Shown: positions 1 to 7,102, counted from the stretch's first letter. The stretch: DNA of 21,646 bases from Acholeplasmataceae bacterium (GCA_023264085.1 JALQTF010000025.1:1-21646), one strand, 5' to 3'. Made by a program: numbers and translations. Notes: generated by a model not told the origin, from the letters alone.

Positions 1-506
1 AAAATGGTTTGTTCTTTATCAACTTTATCAATACCATACGCAAGCGCTGCTGCAGTTGGTTCGTTAATAATACGTTTAACTTCAAGTCCTGCAATCTTAC
101 CTGCATCTTTTGTTGCTTGTCTTTGTGCATCATTAAAGTAAGCTGGTACTGTAATGACTGCTTGTGATACTTCAGCACCTAAATAATCTTCAGCCGTTTT
201 CTTTAAGTTTTTTAAGATCATTGCTGAAATTTCTTGTGGGGTATATTTCTTGTCATTAATATTGACGCGATAATCACCTTCACCCATGTGTCTCTTAATT
301 GATATCACTGTATTAGGATTTGTGATTGCTTGTCTTTTAGCAACTTCACCAACAGAAATATCTTCGCCTTTAAATGCTACAACAGATGGTGTTGTACGTC
401 CACCCTCTGCATTCGCGATGACTTTTGCTTCGCCACCTTCCATCACGCTTACGCATGAATTTGTTGTACCTAAATCGATACCAATAATTTTATTTGTTTT
501 CGCCAT
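1..506 (-). CDS. dnaK: Molecular chaperone DnaK (Hsp70), N-terminal part, cut by window edge
   Basis: This is the first ~168 residues of the Hsp70 chaperone, an ATP-dependent cytosolic folding machine that works with GrpE and DnaJ. The start reads MAKTNKIIGIDLGTTNSCV, which contains the phosphate-1 loop of the actin-like ATPase fold. Further on are the family blocks TVPAYFNDAQRQATKDAG and RIINEPTAAALAYGID. The chosen ATG (504-506) lies inside the end of grpE and overlaps it by 17 bases. A ribosome-binding site GGAG is embedded in the grpE coding sequence 8 bases upstream, which implies translational coupling. It is the third gene of the hrcA-grpE-dnaK heat-shock operon, controlled by the CIRCE element at 2069-2095. 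The remaining ~430 residues (rest of the ATPase, substrate-binding domain, lid) lie beyond base 1. Identification is secure. Confidence 0.97.
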   Translation of the reverse strand, partial: MAKTNKIIGIDLGTTNSCVSVMEGGEAKVIANAEGGRTTPSVVAFKGEDISVGEVAKRQAITNPNTVISIKRHMGEGDYRVNINDKKYTPQEISAMILKNLKKTAEDYLGAEVSQAVITVPAYFNDAQRQATKDAGKIAGLEVKRIINEPTAAALAYGIDKVDKEQTI

Positions 507-1032
507 TGTCTTCACTCCATTCATTGACTTTTACCGTTGCCGGTTTTAATAATTGTTCTTTATACATATAGCCTTTATTGATCACGGCTACGTTAATACC
601 ATTTTCTAGATTTTGATCATGTACTTTTTCCATTGCTTCATGGAAATTAGGATCAAAAGGTTTGTTTAAAGCGTCTATCTCTTTTAAACCATCTGCTTCA
701 AGAGTTTTAAAGATTTGATCTTTAATCATCTTAAATCCGATCAGAAAGTTTTTTAATTTTTCATCATCAGTTTCTAACTCTACGATTTTATCGAGTTGAG
801 ATAAAGGTGTTAATAATTGATCAATTAAATATTTAGACGCATATTTTCGGTCTTGTATACGCTGTGTTTCAATTCTTTTTCTCGCATTTTCGTATTCAGC
901 AACGACTCGAAGATTTTTATCTTTTAGTTCTGATACTTCTTTTTCTAAAGCTTCTATTTTATCTTTAGATGTTGGTTTTTTCTTAGGTTGTTTCTCTACT
1001 TTTTCAGCATCTTTTGTTGTCTTGTCTTCCAT
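490..1032 (-). CDS. grpE: Nucleotide exchange factor GrpE
   Basis: GrpE is the dimeric exchange factor that drives ADP release from DnaK. The 180-residue product has the family layout: a charged, lysine-rich N-terminal tail (residues 1-25), a long coiled-coil helix with the conserved RVVAEYENARKRIE segment (about 42-55), a helical middle, and a C-terminal beta domain containing the NPNFHEAM-like block (here PNFHEAMEKV) and ending in a hydrophobic TVKVNEW stretch. Length is normal. The ATG at 1030-1032 is preceded by AGAGGA. It lies 9 bases downstream of hrcA and overlaps dnaK by 17 bases, the order typical of Gram-positive class I heat-shock operons. Translation continues 16 bases past the dnaK start codon, so the two genes are probably translationally coupled. 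Confidence 0.97.
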   Translation of the reverse strand: MEDKTTKDAEKVEKQPKKKPTSKDKIEALEKEVSELKDKNLRVVAEYENARKRIETQRIQDRKYASKYLIDQLLTPLSQLDKIVELETDDEKLKNFLIGFKMIKDQIFKTLEADGLKEIDALNKPFDPNFHEAMEKVHDQNLENGINVAVINKGYMYKEQLLKPATVKVNEWSEDNGENK

Positions 1033-1041
1033 ATTTATCCT

Positions 1042-2055
1042 CTATTTTTTATATAATTTTCCAATATTTAATGCGATGTATTCAAGCAGTGGAATGACTT
1101 TTCCATAAGGCATACGATTCGGACCAATAACTGCGATCGTCCCATGTTCTTGTGCATTGATTTGGTAAGGGATTGAGATCAGTGTGCAATTTTCCATGGG
1201 AATCAGTTTCATATCACTGCCAAATCTCACTTGAAGTCCATCTTGTTGTCCAATTAATTTCACAAGATCACGTCTATCTAACATTTCTACAAATCGTTTG
1301 ATATAGCCAGTATTATCAAATTCTGGTTGATCAAACATACGTGTCATCCCTGATAAATATACATTTTCTTCACTGAATTTTGAAAACGCCTCTATGAAGG
1401 ATGCCATCAGTTGTGTTTGGAAATCCATAAATGTTTTTAAATCTTGTTTCATGAGAGATTCTTTGAGTATAGATGATGCTTCATCTAATTCTTTATTTGC
1501 AAGAAGTTCATCAAGTGTTTTTATGGTTTCTTTTAAATCAGTAATACTGACACCATCAGGGATAGAAATCGTTTGATGTTCAACATGACCCTGATTCGTT
1601 ACAATTAGTAAAGTTGCAGATGTTTCTGTTAATGGAATAAAATCAACTTTTTTAATTGTGAGAGAATCATGCGTTGGTCCTACTGCGAGTGCCGTATAAT
1701 TGGTTAAATCTGAAAGTAATTTAACAGCTTCTTCGATTGCTTGATCTCTTTTTATTTGGTGTTGTTTGAGCAAATCATCAATCATAGGAAATGACGATTG
1801 AACGTCTGAGTCCCTAGTCACAAGATGATCTACATAATATTTGTATCCTAATTCTGATGGAATACGACCACTTGAAGTATGTGTTTTTTCTAAATATCCT
1901 AATGTTTCAAGCTCAGCCATATCATAACGAAGGGTTGCACTTGAAAAGGTGAGATAAGGCACTTGCGTTAAAAACTTAGAACCTACTGGCTGTGCTGTTT
2001 TTACATATTCATCAATAATCGCTTTTAAAATGAGTTTTTGTCTGCTACTGAGCAT
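1042..2055 (-). CDS. hrcA: Heat-inducible transcription repressor HrcA
   Basis: HrcA binds CIRCE operators and represses class I heat-shock genes; the GroEL system normally keeps it active. The product (337 residues from the chosen start) opens MLSSRQKLILKAIIDEYV, the usual HrcA start, followed by a winged-helix region with PVGSKFL and SSATLRYDMAELE (to about residue 75, the DNA-binding part). A GAF-like central domain follows. An in-frame TTG at 2079 would lengthen it by 8 residues, but that codon sits inside the CIRCE arm. The SD sequence AGAGGTG (2061-2067) is placed for the tandem ATGs at 2058 and 2055, and 2055 gives the best spacing and the canonical N-terminus. It is the first gene of the operon, so it autoregulates. 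Confidence 0.96.
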   Translation of the reverse strand: MLSSRQKLILKAIIDEYVKTAQPVGSKFLTQVPYLTFSSATLRYDMAELETLGYLEKTHTSSGRIPSELGYKYYVDHLVTRDSDVQSSFPMIDDLLKQHQIKRDQAIEEAVKLLSDLTNYTALAVGPTHDSLTIKKVDFIPLTETSATLLIVTNQGHVEHQTISIPDGVSITDLKETIKTLDELLANKELDEASSILKESLMKQDLKTFMDFQTQLMASFIEAFSKFSEENVYLSGMTRMFDQPEFDNTGYIKRFVEMLDRRDLVKLIGQQDGLQVRFGSDMKLIPMENCTLISIPYQINAQEHGTIAVIGPNRMPYGKVIPLLEYIALNIGKLYKK

Positions 2056-2068
2056 CATTTCACCTCTT

Positions 2069-2095
2069 TTAGCACTCAATTATGTCTTGTGCCAA
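2069..2095 (-). promoter_or_regulatory. CIRCE operator (HrcA binding site)
   Basis: The site matches the CIRCE pattern of two 9-base arms around a 9-base spacer. One arm is a perfect TTAGCACTC/GAGTGCTAA (2069-2077). The other (2087-2095) reads TTGGCACAA on the coding strand and matches 6 of 9 consensus positions. It lies just downstream of the -10 box and overlaps the expected transcription start and leader of hrcA, so bound HrcA would block transcription. One degenerate arm suggests somewhat weaker repression than a perfect CIRCE (inference). Confidence 0.93.
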
Positions 2096-2099
2096 TATC

Positions 2100-2128
2100 A
2101 TTGTATACTATGCGTTTGGCACTGTCAA
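2100..2128 (-). promoter_or_regulatory. Sigma-A-type promoter of hrcA-grpE-dnaK
   Basis: On the minus strand a perfect -35 TTGACA (2128-2123) is separated by 17 bases from a -10 TACAAT (2105-2100). CIRCE begins 4 bases downstream of the -10. This is the expected layout for a vegetative promoter silenced by HrcA and released on heat stress. Confidence 0.9.
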
Positions 2129-2190
2129 GTGTTTATTGCTATTTTTATGTTTTAATAAGATGAAATTTAGCTAATATGGGATTTTTTGGC

Positions 2191-2216
2191 AAAAAAAAAC
2201 GACGTTGATGTCGTTT
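2191..2216 (-). terminator. Rho-independent terminator of rpmG
   Basis: A 7-bp stem (AAACGAC/GTCGTTT, 2197-2203 with 2210-2216) and a 6-base loop are followed on the minus strand by an unbroken run of T (complement of the A run at 2191-2199). The stem overlaps the rpmG stop codon. It separates rpmG from the hrcA promoter. Confidence 0.85.
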
Positions 2217-2364
2217 ATTTTTTCTCTTTATGAATGGTATATTTACGTAATCTTGGGCAATATTTTTTTACTTCCATACGATCTGGGTGTAATTTTTTAT
2301 TTTTCGTAGTATGGTAGTTTTCATCACCGCATTCAGTACATACAAGTTTTACTAATTCACGCAT
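2215..2364 (-). CDS. rpmG: 50S ribosomal protein L33
   Basis: This short gene encodes a 49-residue large-subunit ribosomal protein. It starts MRELVKLVCTECGDENYHTT and continues with the family pattern TKNKK..HPDR.EVKKYCPRLRKYTIHKEKK. The first zinc-ribbon pair is intact (C9, C12). In the second pair only C36 is present, because the fourth position is Leu (CPRL), so the protein has three of the four cysteines of zinc-binding L33. The ATG (2362-2364) is preceded by GGAGTGAAGCAA, a good SD. It has its own probable promoter just upstream and its own terminator downstream, so it is likely transcribed alone, perhaps with read-through from galM. Confidence 0.94.
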   Translation of the reverse strand: MRELVKLVCTECGDENYHTTKNKKLHPDRMEVKKYCPRLRKYTIHKEKK

Positions 2365-2388
2365 TTGCTTCACTCCTTTAAATACTTC

Positions 2389-2394
2389 ATTATA
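2389..2394 (-). promoter_or_regulatory. Probable -10 box of rpmG promoter
   Basis: A perfect TATAAT lies on the minus strand 24 bases upstream of the rpmG ATG. No convincing -35 is seen at 16-18 bases; a TTGTAT lies at a 20-base spacing. No terminator is visible between galM and this point, so some rpmG transcripts may come from the upstream operon. Confidence 0.55.
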
Positions 2395-2441
2395 TTAACA
2401 TAAAACCATGATAAATACAATTGTAAAATCTCTAATATTCA

Positions 2442-3431
2442 TTATTTTGTTTCAAATACTAACGTTGTTGTTTCTTTATAGGTTTCACCAGGTCTTAAAA
2501 TTGCATCATTTAAGCCTTCAAATTGAATACCACCAGGTTCATATTGTGTTTCTATTGTAAATGCTGCATGTTTATTTTGATTTGCTTTTAAAGTGCGCAA
2601 AGCATGTGGTGATGGTTTATTGTGGGTATAAAGTACGACTGCTGGATTGGTCGTAAAAAGCTTCATTGTCATGACATCCGATGTCACTTCCATTTGTGGT
2701 TTTTTCGATGGATTAAAAATAAATGTATGATCATAACCGTTAAATGATGTCGATGCCATATCATTAAGTGCATCTTTAAAATACTTACCTTGATTGAAAT
2801 CAAAAGGTACGTTTATATCTTCAACAGAAATAATTTTATTTGCTTCATCAATATTTAAATATTTCATTGCATCTATTTTTATAAACTGGTGATCAATTGT
2901 TGATTGTGTGGATACATTTAAATATACATGATTGGTGATATTACAAATAGTTGGTGCGGTAGTATGCGCTTCATAAGATATATGAAACGCTTGATTATCT
3001 AAACGATACGTCGTATGTAATGTTAATTCACCATCAAACGGCCCTTCATCTTCATAGGATGTTGCTTTTAATGTAACATGATGCGCATCAAAAGACACCA
3101 CATCAAAGTGTTTAAATGAAAATCCATTTGGACCTCCGTGCAATAAAGCTGGGTTCTCTTCTTCTCCAAATAAATATTCGATTTGATCTATGGTATAACC
3201 TGGATAAAATAATCTTCCAGCAGCACGTCCTACTGTTTTACCATAATAAAAATCAGATGTTATAAATTCGTTAATATCATTGGGTTGAACAGATACTTCA
3301 ATCCATTCATCATTCCTTTTTACAAACAAATGAAAAATAGAAGCACCATATGAAAGGATATCTGCTTTTAAAAAATCATTTTCAATTGTCATCATTGATA
3401 CATCGCCTACAACTGTTTGAAATACTGTCAT
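2442..3431 (-). CDS. galM: Aldose 1-epimerase (galactose mutarotase)
   Basis: This enzyme interconverts alpha and beta anomers of free aldoses in the cytosol, feeding sugar kinases. The 329-residue protein is a complete GalM-type beta-sandwich. Family landmarks are GRAAGRLF (residues 68-75, active-site Arg), LLHGGPNGF (97-104, His98), NITNHVYLNV (164-173, His168, the general acid in homologues), GYDHTF (232-237, Asp234) and IETQYEPGG (293-301, Glu294, the general base). All key residues are present, so it should be active. The ATG is preceded by AGGAG. It is the last gene of the Nudix-to-galM string, 12 bases after the ABC-F gene. It could serve sugars imported by the nearby locus, but it is in a different transcription unit. 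The exact sugar is not predictable. Confidence 0.92.
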   Translation of the reverse strand: MTVFQTVVGDVSMMTIENDFLKADILSYGASIFHLFVKRNDEWIEVSVQPNDINEFITSDFYYGKTVGRAAGRLFYPGYTIDQIEYLFGEEENPALLHGGPNGFSFKHFDVVSFDAHHVTLKATSYEDEGPFDGELTLHTTYRLDNQAFHISYEAHTTAPTICNITNHVYLNVSTQSTIDHQFIKIDAMKYLNIDEANKIISVEDINVPFDFNQGKYFKDALNDMASTSFNGYDHTFIFNPSKKPQMEVTSDVMTMKLFTTNPAVVLYTHNKPSPHALRTLKANQNKHAAFTIETQYEPGGIQFEGLNDAILRPGETYKETTTLVFETK

Positions 3432-3443
3432 ATTTGTCTCCTA

Positions 3444-4976
3444 TTACGCATATAATTCTATCACATCATCACAAATTGCTTCATAAAAATACGTTTCATG
3501 TGTGACCAATATGAGTGTCCCTTGATATTCCTGTAACGCCTCTATCAGAGCATCTTTTGCTGCGTCATCTAAGTGATTTGTTGGTTCGTCTAGTATGAGT
3601 AAATTTGAGGGTTGTTTTTTCAATACCGCTAGGCGCACTTTCGATTGCTCACCACCTGATAGAGTCTTAAGTGGACGATGACATTTGTCATAATCAAGGC
3701 CATAACTTCCTAATTGTTGATATATAAATTTATCTTCAACATCTTGATAAAAACCTCTAAAAAAACGATAGGCCGTTTCATAATCATCATATGACTCAAC
3801 TTGAGAATAGTAGGCTATTTTAACAGTATCGATAAGACTAAAATCACCACCTAATGCGGATTTTTCATTTAATAGCGTTTTGATTAATGTTGTTTTACCA
3901 ATACCATTTTTTCCGATTAATGCTACTTTTTGACCACGCCTAATTTCCATATTAAGGGGATCTAACAACGGTTCATTATATCCAATCAATAAATCATGTG
4001 TTTGTATCACCACATCACCAGTACGATGTGCATAAGGAAAGTCAAAATGATACGTACGCTTAACATGAGGTTTTTCTAATTTAACTAATTTCTCTAGTTT
4101 TTTACGTCTTGATTGTGCACGCTTGGTAGTCGATGCTCGTGTTAAGTTTTTTTGAATGAATGTTTCTTCTTTTTTAATCATTTGTTGCTGTTCTTTAAAA
4201 GCTTTTTCAGCTTGTGCATGACGTAATTCTTTTTGACTTAAATAAAAGTCAAAGGATCCTTTGTATTTTTCTATTTTTTTACCTTCGATTGAAAATACTG
4301 TTTTTGCAATGCTTGATAAAAAGTACACATCATGAGAAATCACTAAAAATGCACCTTTAAATTGATTCAAATATTGTATTAAAAACTCAATATGCTTTTT
4401 ATCAAGAAAATTCGTGGGTTCATCTAACAACAACACATCCACATCTTGTAATAAAAGTTTTGCTAGCATCACTTTTACTTTCATACCACCAGATAAATAT
4501 GAAATGGGTTGTTTTAACACATGTAAAGATAACCCTAATCCTTGAACCATATTATCTACTTTTGATTTAAACTGATAAAAATGTTCTTTTTCTAAGATGT
4601 CTTGAATATCTGATGCATGGTTGATCAATGTCATTGCTTGATCTGATGTAGATGCATCTTCATATAGTTTCATCATTTTTAATTCTAATTGAAATAAATG
4701 TTCAAATACATCATGTAAATATGTTTCAACGGATTGATCATCATCAAGGGATAAAAATTGATCTAAATAGCCTACTTTTACATGTGGCAACCAACTGATG
4801 CTACCTTTATTAGGAGAAAGTTCTTTGGCTAAAAACTTCAAAAATGTTGTTTTTCCATGTCCATTAGGACCAACGAGTACTGCATGATCATCTTGAAATA
4901 AACGCATGTTTGCGTCTTCAAATAAATGATTGTGATCATATGAAAATGCAATATCTTTTGCTTCTAAAACACTCAT
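3444..4976 (-). CDS. ABC-F family ATP-binding protein (ribosome-associated type)
   Basis: ABC-F proteins are soluble twin-ATPase proteins without membrane domains. Characterised members bind the ribosomal E site and regulate or rescue translation. The 510-residue protein has two full ATPase domains: Walker A GPNGHGKT (36-43), signature LSGGM (161-165) and Walker B VLLLDEPTN (181-189); then GKNGIGKT (355-362), LSGGEQ (439-444) and LLILDEPTNHLD (459-470). Between them is the charged P-site-tRNA-interaction linker (about 241-305) with RASTTKRAQSRRKKLEKL. No transmembrane segment is present, so it is not a transporter ATPase and cannot energise the sugar permeases of this window. Its start overlaps the thioesterase stop (ATGA). 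The subgroup (Uup, YdiF, YbiT or resistance type) cannot be settled by eye. Confidence 0.93.
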   Translation of the reverse strand: MSVLEAKDIAFSYDHNHLFEDANMRLFQDDHAVLVGPNGHGKTTFLKFLAKELSPNKGSISWLPHVKVGYLDQFLSLDDDQSVETYLHDVFEHLFQLELKMMKLYEDASTSDQAMTLINHASDIQDILEKEHFYQFKSKVDNMVQGLGLSLHVLKQPISYLSGGMKVKVMLAKLLLQDVDVLLLDEPTNFLDKKHIEFLIQYLNQFKGAFLVISHDVYFLSSIAKTVFSIEGKKIEKYKGSFDFYLSQKELRHAQAEKAFKEQQQMIKKEETFIQKNLTRASTTKRAQSRRKKLEKLVKLEKPHVKRTYHFDFPYAHRTGDVVIQTHDLLIGYNEPLLDPLNMEIRRGQKVALIGKNGIGKTTLIKTLLNEKSALGGDFSLIDTVKIAYYSQVESYDDYETAYRFFRGFYQDVEDKFIYQQLGSYGLDYDKCHRPLKTLSGGEQSKVRLAVLKKQPSNLLILDEPTNHLDDAAKDALIEALQEYQGTLILVTHETYFYEAICDDVIELYA

Positions 4977-5467
4977 TCTGGTAGCTCAATCGTTTGCATC
5001 GGAAAAGGTTCATCTGATGTGTGATATCCTAAAGTTTTTAACTTTTCATATACGGACACTTTAATATAGGATGCCGTTGCTTTAGCATAAATTTCAGTAC
5101 CATTTGTAATATAGCCTTGAACTTCATACATTCTAGAACGATCTTTAGTGAGTTCTGAAACAACATAGAGTGTTTGATCCATTGGCATTTGTTTTATATA
5201 TCGTATATTTAAATCAATCGTCATTCCCCACGGATCATCGTAGTATACTTGATATACTCTGGCCATACCTTCATCAAGTAATGCAGCAGCAACACCACCA
5301 TGCAGTACTTCCGGGTATCCTTGATGGTCTTTATGCGGATGATAAATCGTTAAAAATCGTTTAGATGCAAGTTCATAAAACTCAACATGTAAGCCTTCTT
5401 CTTGTTTAGTTCCACATACATAACAGTAATGTGCGTTTGGATGTCTTTTAATTAAAGTATCTGTCAT
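4973..5467 (-). CDS. Hotdog-fold acyl-CoA thioesterase (PaaI/4HBT type)
   Basis: The 164-residue protein has the hotdog thioesterase core. Its active-site signature is VLHGGVAAALLDEGMAR (HGG at 56-58, Asp65-Glu66), where the acidic residue activates water for thioester hydrolysis. A CYVCG motif (15-19) precedes the fold, as in a PaaI-like subgroup with an N-terminal Cys pair; metal binding is not established. The substrate is probably an acyl-CoA, unspecified. It has 4-base ATGA overlaps with both neighbours, the small membrane protein upstream and ABC-F downstream, so it is part of a tight operon. No signal peptide is seen; it should be cytosolic. Confidence 0.85.
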   Translation of the reverse strand: MTDTLIKRHPNAHYCYVCGTKQEEGLHVEFYELASKRFLTIYHPHKDHQGYPEVLHGGVAAALLDEGMARVYQVYYDDPWGMTIDLNIRYIKQMPMDQTLYVVSELTKDRSRMYEVQGYITNGTEIYAKATASYIKVSVYEKLKTLGYHTSDEPFPMQTIELPE

Positions 5468-5880
5468 ATTAATTGTTCCTTACAAGTTTGCAATTGTTTT
5501 CTCATCATGACATACGATTGAAATATTTTTTCACCACATGTTAAAAAAACTTCTTCATTTTCATTGATCACACGACGAATGTTAGATGTTGTATTGGATG
5601 TAATATATATATGATGACTTTTTAAATTCACTGGTATGAGTTGGTTTTTCTTTTGATTAGGTCTGATAATTTCAATAAATGCATGACTATTAATTCTTAT
5701 TTGATCATGTTTAGAACATGAAATAAAAAAAACATGATATCTTTTTTCACCGATTTTTACTTCTTTATTTGAAATATATTGATCTTCAAACGCCTCTTTA
5801 AGTAATGTTTTCATCATAAAATACACAATCATTTTAAAGACTAAAAACATTACAGCAATAGGTACAATATAATAAATCAT
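5464..5880 (-). CDS. Small hypothetical protein with one N-terminal membrane segment
   Basis: I do not recognise this 138-residue protein. Residues 2-23 (IYYIVPIAVMFLVFKMIVYF and flanks) form one hydrophobic membrane segment. The rest is polar and basic, with beta-like alternation and two isolated cysteines, and lacks a known motif. It probably sits in the membrane with a soluble C-terminal domain; orientation is uncertain. It is held between the Nudix and thioesterase genes by 4-base overlaps on each side, so it is co-translated with them. Coding status is supported by this packing rather than by homology. Confidence 0.7.
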   Translation of the reverse strand: MIYYIVPIAVMFLVFKMIVYFMMKTLLKEAFEDQYISNKEVKIGEKRYHVFFISCSKHDQIRINSHAFIEIIRPNQKKNQLIPVNLKSHHIYITSNTTSNIRRVINENEEVFLTCGEKIFQSYVMMRKQLQTCKEQLI

Positions 5881-6344
5881 AACGTTTGAACACGCACTTC
5901 TTTTAATTGGTCATTTTCAAAATGACAATGTACATGTATTTTAGATGAGATCAATTGGGGTAAAAAATATTGAATATTGGGAGCAACACCTTTATTATTC
6001 GGATCTATTATCCAATCGATATGCTTTAATTCTATGATACCCTCATCCATTTGAATTGGAAAAGACAAATCTATAGAATTCAATTCAACATAAAATAGAT
6101 GAATGCCTTGTCCATGTGCTTCAAACGTATTCCAAGTTAAAACACCACGATCTAAAATATCATGTATTGAAATATGGATGCCTAATTCTTCTTGAATTTC
6201 TCTTTGAATCGATTGTTTAGGTGTTTCATCTTCTTGGATTTTACCACCCAAGCCATTCCACATCCCCATCCAAGGTGCTTTATTTCGATTTAACATGACA
6301 ATATGAGATGCCATGTTTATAAAAACCAGTGTGTAAGTATACAT
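5877..6344 (-). CDS. Nudix hydrolase (MutT family)
   Basis: Nudix enzymes hydrolyse nucleoside diphosphates linked to another group, such as 8-oxo-dGTP or dNTPs. The protein (155 residues from the chosen start) carries a complete Nudix box GX5EX7REUXEEXGU at residues 34-56 (Gly34, Glu40, Arg48-Glu49, Glu52-Glu53, Gly55), preceded by WNGLGGKI. The open frame continues upstream to a GTG at 6392, but those 16 extra codons would be read through the terminator hairpin of the upstream gene and have no SD. A -10 box TGCTATAAT ends at 6351, placing the transcription start close to the ATG at 6344 (MYTYTLVFI), so the mRNA may be leaderless. The ATG at 6350 is an alternative. It is first in the five-gene string down to galM. 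Substrate unknown. Confidence 0.88.
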   Translation of the reverse strand: MYTYTLVFINMASHIVMLNRNKAPWMGMWNGLGGKIQEDETPKQSIQREIQEELGIHISIHDILDRGVLTWNTFEAHGQGIHLFYVELNSIDLSFPIQMDEGIIELKHIDWIIDPNNKGVAPNIQYFLPQLISSKIHVHCHFENDQLKEVRVQTL

Positions 6345-6350
6345 AGCCAT

Positions 6351-6359
6351 ATTATAGCA
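6351..6359 (-). promoter_or_regulatory. Extended -10 promoter of the Nudix-to-galM operon
   Basis: TGCTATAAT (TGn plus perfect -10) is read on the minus strand directly after the T-tract of the upstream terminator. The -35 position falls in the terminator stem and has no match, which extended -10 promoters tolerate. Transcription would start near 6344, at or next to the likely Nudix start codon. Confidence 0.65.
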
Positions 6360-6360
6360 T

Positions 6361-6383
6361 AAAAAAAAGGAGAAACTCCTTTT
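6361..6383 (-). terminator. Rho-independent terminator after the Pr6Pr-like gene
   Basis: An 8-bp stem AAAAGGAG/CTCCTTTT (6365-6372 with 6376-6383) with a 3-base loop is followed on the minus strand by eight T. It begins 10 bases after the stop codon of the 6393-7019 gene and lies immediately upstream of the next promoter. Confidence 0.85.
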
Positions 6384-6392
6384 CTTTTTCAC

Positions 6393-7019
6393 TCATTTCA
6401 CGCTTGTAAAGACACGTTTTTCAAGTTGAATTTTTATCACTGTTAATATGAATGCGAGAATAGAATATCCTGGAAACATAAATAACAAAGTAAATCGTAA
6501 TACATTTGCAAGACCATTAGCATCTACATCTAGAAATGGATAAGGATATTCACCAAGTGGAAACGTCCCTAAAAGCAATACAAGTCCTAAATATACCATT
6601 GGATATATAATAAGAATTAAAAATTGTTTTAATTTCAAATGCGCTCTTACTGCTGTAAAATAAAAGATCGTATATACAATAGGAACAATTGTATGGCTTA
6701 GGTGCCCATAAAAGTCCACATTCTCAGGTGCCAGTATAAAATGATATCCTGTCGCTGTAATAATAATGTTAACAAGAACAATTTGTGCTAAATACTTAAA
6801 CCATTGTTGATCTTCAAATCTTGACCAAAATGCAATGGCCACAATGACAACCAATGTATTACTTTGGTTTGTGAAATACCACTGATTTTTAATCCCATCA
6901 AGTAATGTCCCATTAACACTTGTACCAGATAATGTCCAAGTGACATACCAAAAAGAAAGTAAAAATAAAATGTATGTGAGTATGCCATTAAATTTATCTA
7001 ATTTTGATAATTTATTCAT
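6393..7019 (-). CDS. Pr6Pr-like integral membrane protein
   Basis: The 208-residue protein is strongly hydrophobic with about six membrane segments (roughly 13-32, 51-67, 77-96, 108-124, 131-151, 172-195). Its pattern resembles the Pr6Pr/FAR-17a-like membrane family: WYFTNQSNTL near the second segment, YHFILAP, a conserved HTIVPIVYT in the fourth, and YPMVYL in the fifth. The family's function is not established; the conserved polar residues inside the membrane (FTNQSN, His) suggest a binding or catalytic pocket. The ATG (7017-7019) follows a clear GAGGTG SD. It has its own promoter and terminator and so is a monocistronic unit. Family assignment is from memory of motifs and moderately sure. 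Confidence 0.75.
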   Translation of the reverse strand: MNKLSKLDKFNGILTYILFLLSFWYVTWTLSGTSVNGTLLDGIKNQWYFTNQSNTLVVIVAIAFWSRFEDQQWFKYLAQIVLVNIIITATGYHFILAPENVDFYGHLSHTIVPIVYTIFYFTAVRAHLKLKQFLILIIYPMVYLGLVLLLGTFPLGEYPYPFLDVDANGLANVLRFTLLFMFPGYSILAFILTVIKIQLEKRVFTSVK

Positions 7020-7038
7020 GTTTCACCTCATTGAGAGT

Positions 7039-7069
7039 ATTATAGCATATTTATTATATGTTATTGCAA
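7039..7069 (-). promoter_or_regulatory. Promoter of the Pr6Pr-like gene
   Basis: An extended -10 TGCTATAAT (7047-7039) lies 19 bases from the gene start codon. A TTGCAA at 7064-7069 is 19 bases upstream of the -10 and could act as a -35. That hexamer is palindromic and also fits the divergent tRNA promoter. Confidence 0.6.
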
Positions 7070-7092
7070 GTTTTCAGAAGTTATGTTATTGT
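7064..7092 (+). promoter_or_regulatory. Probable promoter of tRNA-Lys
   Basis: A TTGCAA -35-like box (7064-7069) is separated by exactly 17 bases from TATTGT (7087-7092, 4 of 6 matches to TATAAT). The predicted start is near 7099, a few bases before the mature tRNA 5' end at 7103. Confidence 0.5.
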
Positions 7093-7102
7093 ATCTATAC
7101 GA

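Noticed and set aside
286..549. Plus-strand open frame opposite dnaK/grpE
   Set aside because: It lies antisense to the strongly conserved DnaK N-terminus, has no SD and encodes nothing recognisable; a shadow frame.
2056..2079. TTG start for HrcA at 2079
   Set aside because: The codon sits inside the CIRCE arm and the SD AGAGGTG lies downstream of it, positioned for the ATGs at 2055-2058.
3444..4976. ABC-F protein as the ATPase of the sugar transporters
   Set aside because: It has the twin-domain layout with a charged linker of ribosome-associated ABC-F proteins and belongs to a different operon.
6345..6392. N-terminal extension of the Nudix protein from a GTG
   Set aside because: No SD; it would encode Phe/Lys-rich residues from a terminator hairpin and T-tract, while a better start with promoter is at 6344.
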